Source of the DNA: Clostridia bacterium
GTDB lineage: Bacteria > Bacillota > Clostridia > Christensenellales > UBA3700
NCBI GenBank assembly: GCA_029061605.1
Contig: JAIDRT010000074.1
Span: 1-52,647, forward strand
Direction: 5' to 3'
Length of the DNA: 52,647 nt
Under the pieces are notes generated by a model. That model saw only the letters and a list, made by a program, of their open reading frames with translations. It had not been told where the DNA came from and ran no database searches. Of this stretch, positions 51,597 through 52,647 are shown piece after piece; the stretch's first letter is position 1; each line of letters begins with the position of its first letter. The position numbers were made by a program, and so were the translations under genes.

Positions 51597-51794
51597 ATGA
51601 ACATCGGCGAAGTAATTAAAGAATTGAGAACAGAAAGAGACTTATCTCAACAAAAACTTGCTGAGGCAATCGGCGTAAGCCAAAAAGCCATCGACTATTG
51701 GGAGCGAGGTATCAACGAGCCCAAAGCAAGTTATATTGCTCGCCTTGCCGATTTTTTTGAAGTGTCTTGCGATTATCTCTTGGGAAGAGAGTAA
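51597..51794 (+). CDS. Cro/CI (XRE) family transcriptional regulator
   Basis: A 65-residue helix-turn-helix protein (DLSQQKLAEAIGVSQKAIDYWE, core quoted as SQQKLAEAIGVSQKAIDYWE) ending in CDYLLGRE. There is no second domain. The start at 51597 is chosen because the domain begins there and TATAAT ends six bases before, implying a leaderless mRNA; an in-frame upstream codon would add nine residues. It probably controls the divergent short transcript and itself through the CAAG-type palindromes. Convergent with the next repressor gene, 16 bases apart. Confidence 0.85.
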   Translation: MNIGEVIKELRTERDLSQQKLAEAIGVSQKAIDYWERGINEPKASYIARLADFFEVSCDYLLGRE

Positions 51795-51810
51795 TTATTT
51801 AAAGTTTTAA

Positions 51811-52026
51811 TTATAGTCTACCATAAAAGTCACGATCAACAAGTTCATCTAAAGATATTTCGTAATAATCCGCCAAAGCAATTAGGATATAAATAGACGG
51901 CAAATTGTCCCCCACTTCCCATCTACTTACCACATTTGCGCTTACTCCAACATATTTGCCGAGTTCGCTTTGAGACAGTTTATTTATTTTCCGTTGATAT
52001 TTCAATGCTTTTCCTAATTTATTCAT
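51811..52026 (-). CDS. Cro/CI (XRE) family transcriptional regulator
   Basis: A 71-residue helix-turn-helix protein (KLSQSELGKYVGVSANVVSR, then WEVGDNLPS) with the ending ISLDELVDRDFYGRL, different from the YLLG ending of the other three. Unlike them it has a true ribosome site, GAGGTG six bases before the ATG. It is driven by a consensus promoter TTGACA-N17-TATAAT whose spacer contains an operator palindrome. Divergent from the last repressor gene: by position it is the cro-like partner and the probable target. Confidence 0.87.
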   Translation of the reverse strand: MNKLGKALKYQRKINKLSQSELGKYVGVSANVVSRWEVGDNLPSIYILIALADYYEISLDELVDRDFYGRL

Positions 52027-52048
52027 ATTTCACCTCATTGAGCAATTT

Positions 52049-52124
52049 ATGAGTATATTCATATTTTCAATTATATATGAGAATACTCATATTGTCAATG
52101 AATATTCTCATATTTTAGTATAAT
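52049..52124. promoter_or_regulatory. Divergent control region D: strong leftward promoter, weak rightward -10, three operators
   Basis: Leftward promoter TTGACA (52093-52098, minus strand), spacer 17, TATAAT (52070-52075). Operators: ATGAGTATATTCAT (52049-52062), ATGAGAATACTCAT (52077-52090) and ATGAATATTCTCAT (52098-52111). The middle one lies in the leftward spacer, the first lies at the leftward start site, and the third lies between the leftward -35 and the rightward -10 (TATAAT, 52119-52124). The rightward -35 region is poor. Confidence 0.75.
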
Positions 52125-52130
52125 TAAAAT

Positions 52131-52328
52131 ATGTTTAACATCAGACTCAAAGAATTAAGAAAAGAAAATAAATACACACAAAAACAATTAGCGGCTATGA
52201 TTGGCTGTGACCAATCTATGATAGTACGTTGGGAAAAGGGAGAGTGTGAACCTACTGCAAGTGCAATTAAAAAGATTGCAATCGTTTTTGAGGTTACTTC
52301 TGACTATTTATTAGGTTTAGAAGATTAG
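52131..52328 (+). CDS. Cro/CI (XRE) family transcriptional regulator
   Basis: A 65-residue helix-turn-helix protein (KYTQKQLAAMIGCDQSMIVR, then WEKGECEPT) ending SDYLLGLED. TATAAT ends six bases before the ATG and no ribosome site is present, so the mRNA should be leaderless, like lambda cI from PRM. It faces the other repressor gene across three ATGAG-type operators and is the probable maintenance repressor of the pair. Confidence 0.86.
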   Translation: MFNIRLKELRKENKYTQKQLAAMIGCDQSMIVRWEKGECEPTASAIKKIAIVFEVTSDYLLGLED

Positions 52329-52335
52329 TTTAGCA

Positions 52336-52437
52336 AGATGACATTATTTTTGTCACCTCGAGCGCAGTCGAGAGGTCTCTATCCGATTTTAATATTTTGA
52401 GATTTCTCCATTCCGCTTCGCTACAGTCAAAATGACA
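52336..52437. repeat. R1 palindromic repeat
   Basis: A full element. The left arm TTGTCACCTCGAGCGCAGTC with GAGAGGTCTC starts near 52350; the right arm GAGATTTCTCCATTCCGCTT with CTACAGTCAAAATGAC ends near 52429. It fills the space after the last repressor gene. Confidence 0.78.
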
Positions 52438-52546
52438 AGAAAGATATTATTTTCCTAAATAATCCCCCACCTTAAATATCCACACCTATACCTATGTTTA
52501 GCGAGAAGGGAGCGGCGCCTCACTTTGAGCCAAACGCAACAAAAAG

Positions 52547-52582
52547 AAAGGACGACATCCTTACGAACGTCGCCCTTCCTTT
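52547..52582. terminator. Bidirectional-looking hairpin near the window end
   Basis: AAAGGACGAC pairs with GTCGCCCTTCCTTT with small bulges. On the minus strand CTTTTTGTTG follows. No gene that it would serve lies inside the window; 52438-52546 shows nothing else. Confidence 0.55.
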
Positions 52583-52591
52583 ATATGATAA

Positions 52592-52636
52592 GGGGGAAAA
52601 TTATGAGCTAATTTGTTGTGTAAATCTTATTTACAC
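52592..52636 (+). other. Strong ribosome site with a two-codon frame, then an operator-like palindrome
   Basis: AGGGGG (52591-52596) precedes ATG AGC TAA at 52603-52611, a start-stop frame of two codons. Just after it GTGTAAAT-CTT-ATTTACAC (52618-52636) is a perfect 8-bp inverted repeat. It may be the leader and operator of a gene beyond the window edge. Confidence 0.35.
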
Positions 52637-52647
52637 TCATAATATAC

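Noticed and set aside
51496..51600. TTG-started 34-codon frame ending in an ATGA overlap with the repressor at 51597
   Set aside because: The AGGAGG is only two bases from the TTG, the frame spans the operator palindromes, and a better explanation is a leaderless repressor mRNA. It is kept as a remote possibility of a coupled leader peptide.
51597..52328. Prophage or integrative element suggested by the repressor cluster
   Set aside because: No integrase, excisionase, replication or structural gene and no tRNA or att-like repeats are visible in the last 3 kb; only the regulators are phage-like.
1..52647. tRNA and rRNA genes
   Set aside because: No cloverleaf with a TTCGAAT-type arm plus CCA-side acceptor pairing, and no rRNA-like stretch, was found on either strand by eye. 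A covariance-model scan would settle it.

Overview
The window looks like a chromosomal stretch of a low-to-moderate GC Bacillota (Firmicutes), most likely an uncultured gut member of the Clostridia. The evidence is lipoproteins with classical lipoboxes, strong AGGAGG-type ribosome sites, a GlgC plus GlgD pair, an ECF transporter with MptD-type S component, and the tadA-pth-mfd-foldase order common in Clostridia. TGA is used as a stop (several ATGA overlaps), so the code is standard. I see no rRNA, tRNA, CRISPR array, transposase or integrase. The taxonomic guess is inference.

Layout. Positions 1-3000: two SDR-type dehydrogenases in one rightward operon with a clear promoter and terminator. 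3000-4280: a small regulator locus (Cro/CI-type repressor divergent from a small DUF6809-like gene) among dispersed repeats. 4280-14400, leftward: a NUDIX ADP-sugar hydrolase, two paralogous membrane proteins, a PrsA/SurA-like foldase lipoprotein, Mfd, Pth and TadA. 14580-15400: an M14 carboxypeptidase. 15800-26300: a leftward glycogen cluster read in the order glgB, glgC, glgD, glgA, glgP, GH13 amylase, so synthesis, branching and breakdown are together. 26470-33690: single genes (MATE exporter, Nim/PNPOx-like flavoprotein, Ung, PHP phosphatase, acyl-CoA synthetase with divergent TetR regulator, DUF2804). 33820-40960: a leftward seven-gene operon (YgbA-like protein, lipoprotein, two exporter-fold ABC half-transporters, ECF S, T and fused A components). 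It resembles mycobacterial mptABCDEF and siderophore uptake systems and is preceded by three TTAG-N6-CTAA-like boxes. 41260-46120: a 1617-residue lipoprotein with thirteen beta-grasp-type repeats and leucine-rich repeats. 46570-49310: a DUF1858 protein and a YdjG/YdjI-like zinc-ribbon and SPFH pair. 49650-51070: an M1 peptidase lipoprotein. 51170-52330: a 39-residue Ser/Lys-rich protein and three more Cro/CI-type regulators.

Most unusual pattern. Three separate regulator loci (about 3.5, 51.5 and 52.1 kb) share one miniature lambda-like design. A small repressor gene runs rightward with a -10 box only about 6 bases before its ATG and no ribosome site, so its mRNA is probably leaderless. A near-consensus leftward promoter has a palindrome in its 17-18 base spacer. 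Three related operator copies occupy each intergenic region, with a different operator sequence at each locus. The leftward targets are a DUF6809-like gene, another repressor, and an apparently noncoding transcript of about 125 bases that ends at a terminator.

The intergenic spaces carry several families of dispersed palindromic repeats. One is a family of about 100 bp whose edge supplies the stop codons of two genes; another is a 125-bp near-complete palindrome at the end of pth.
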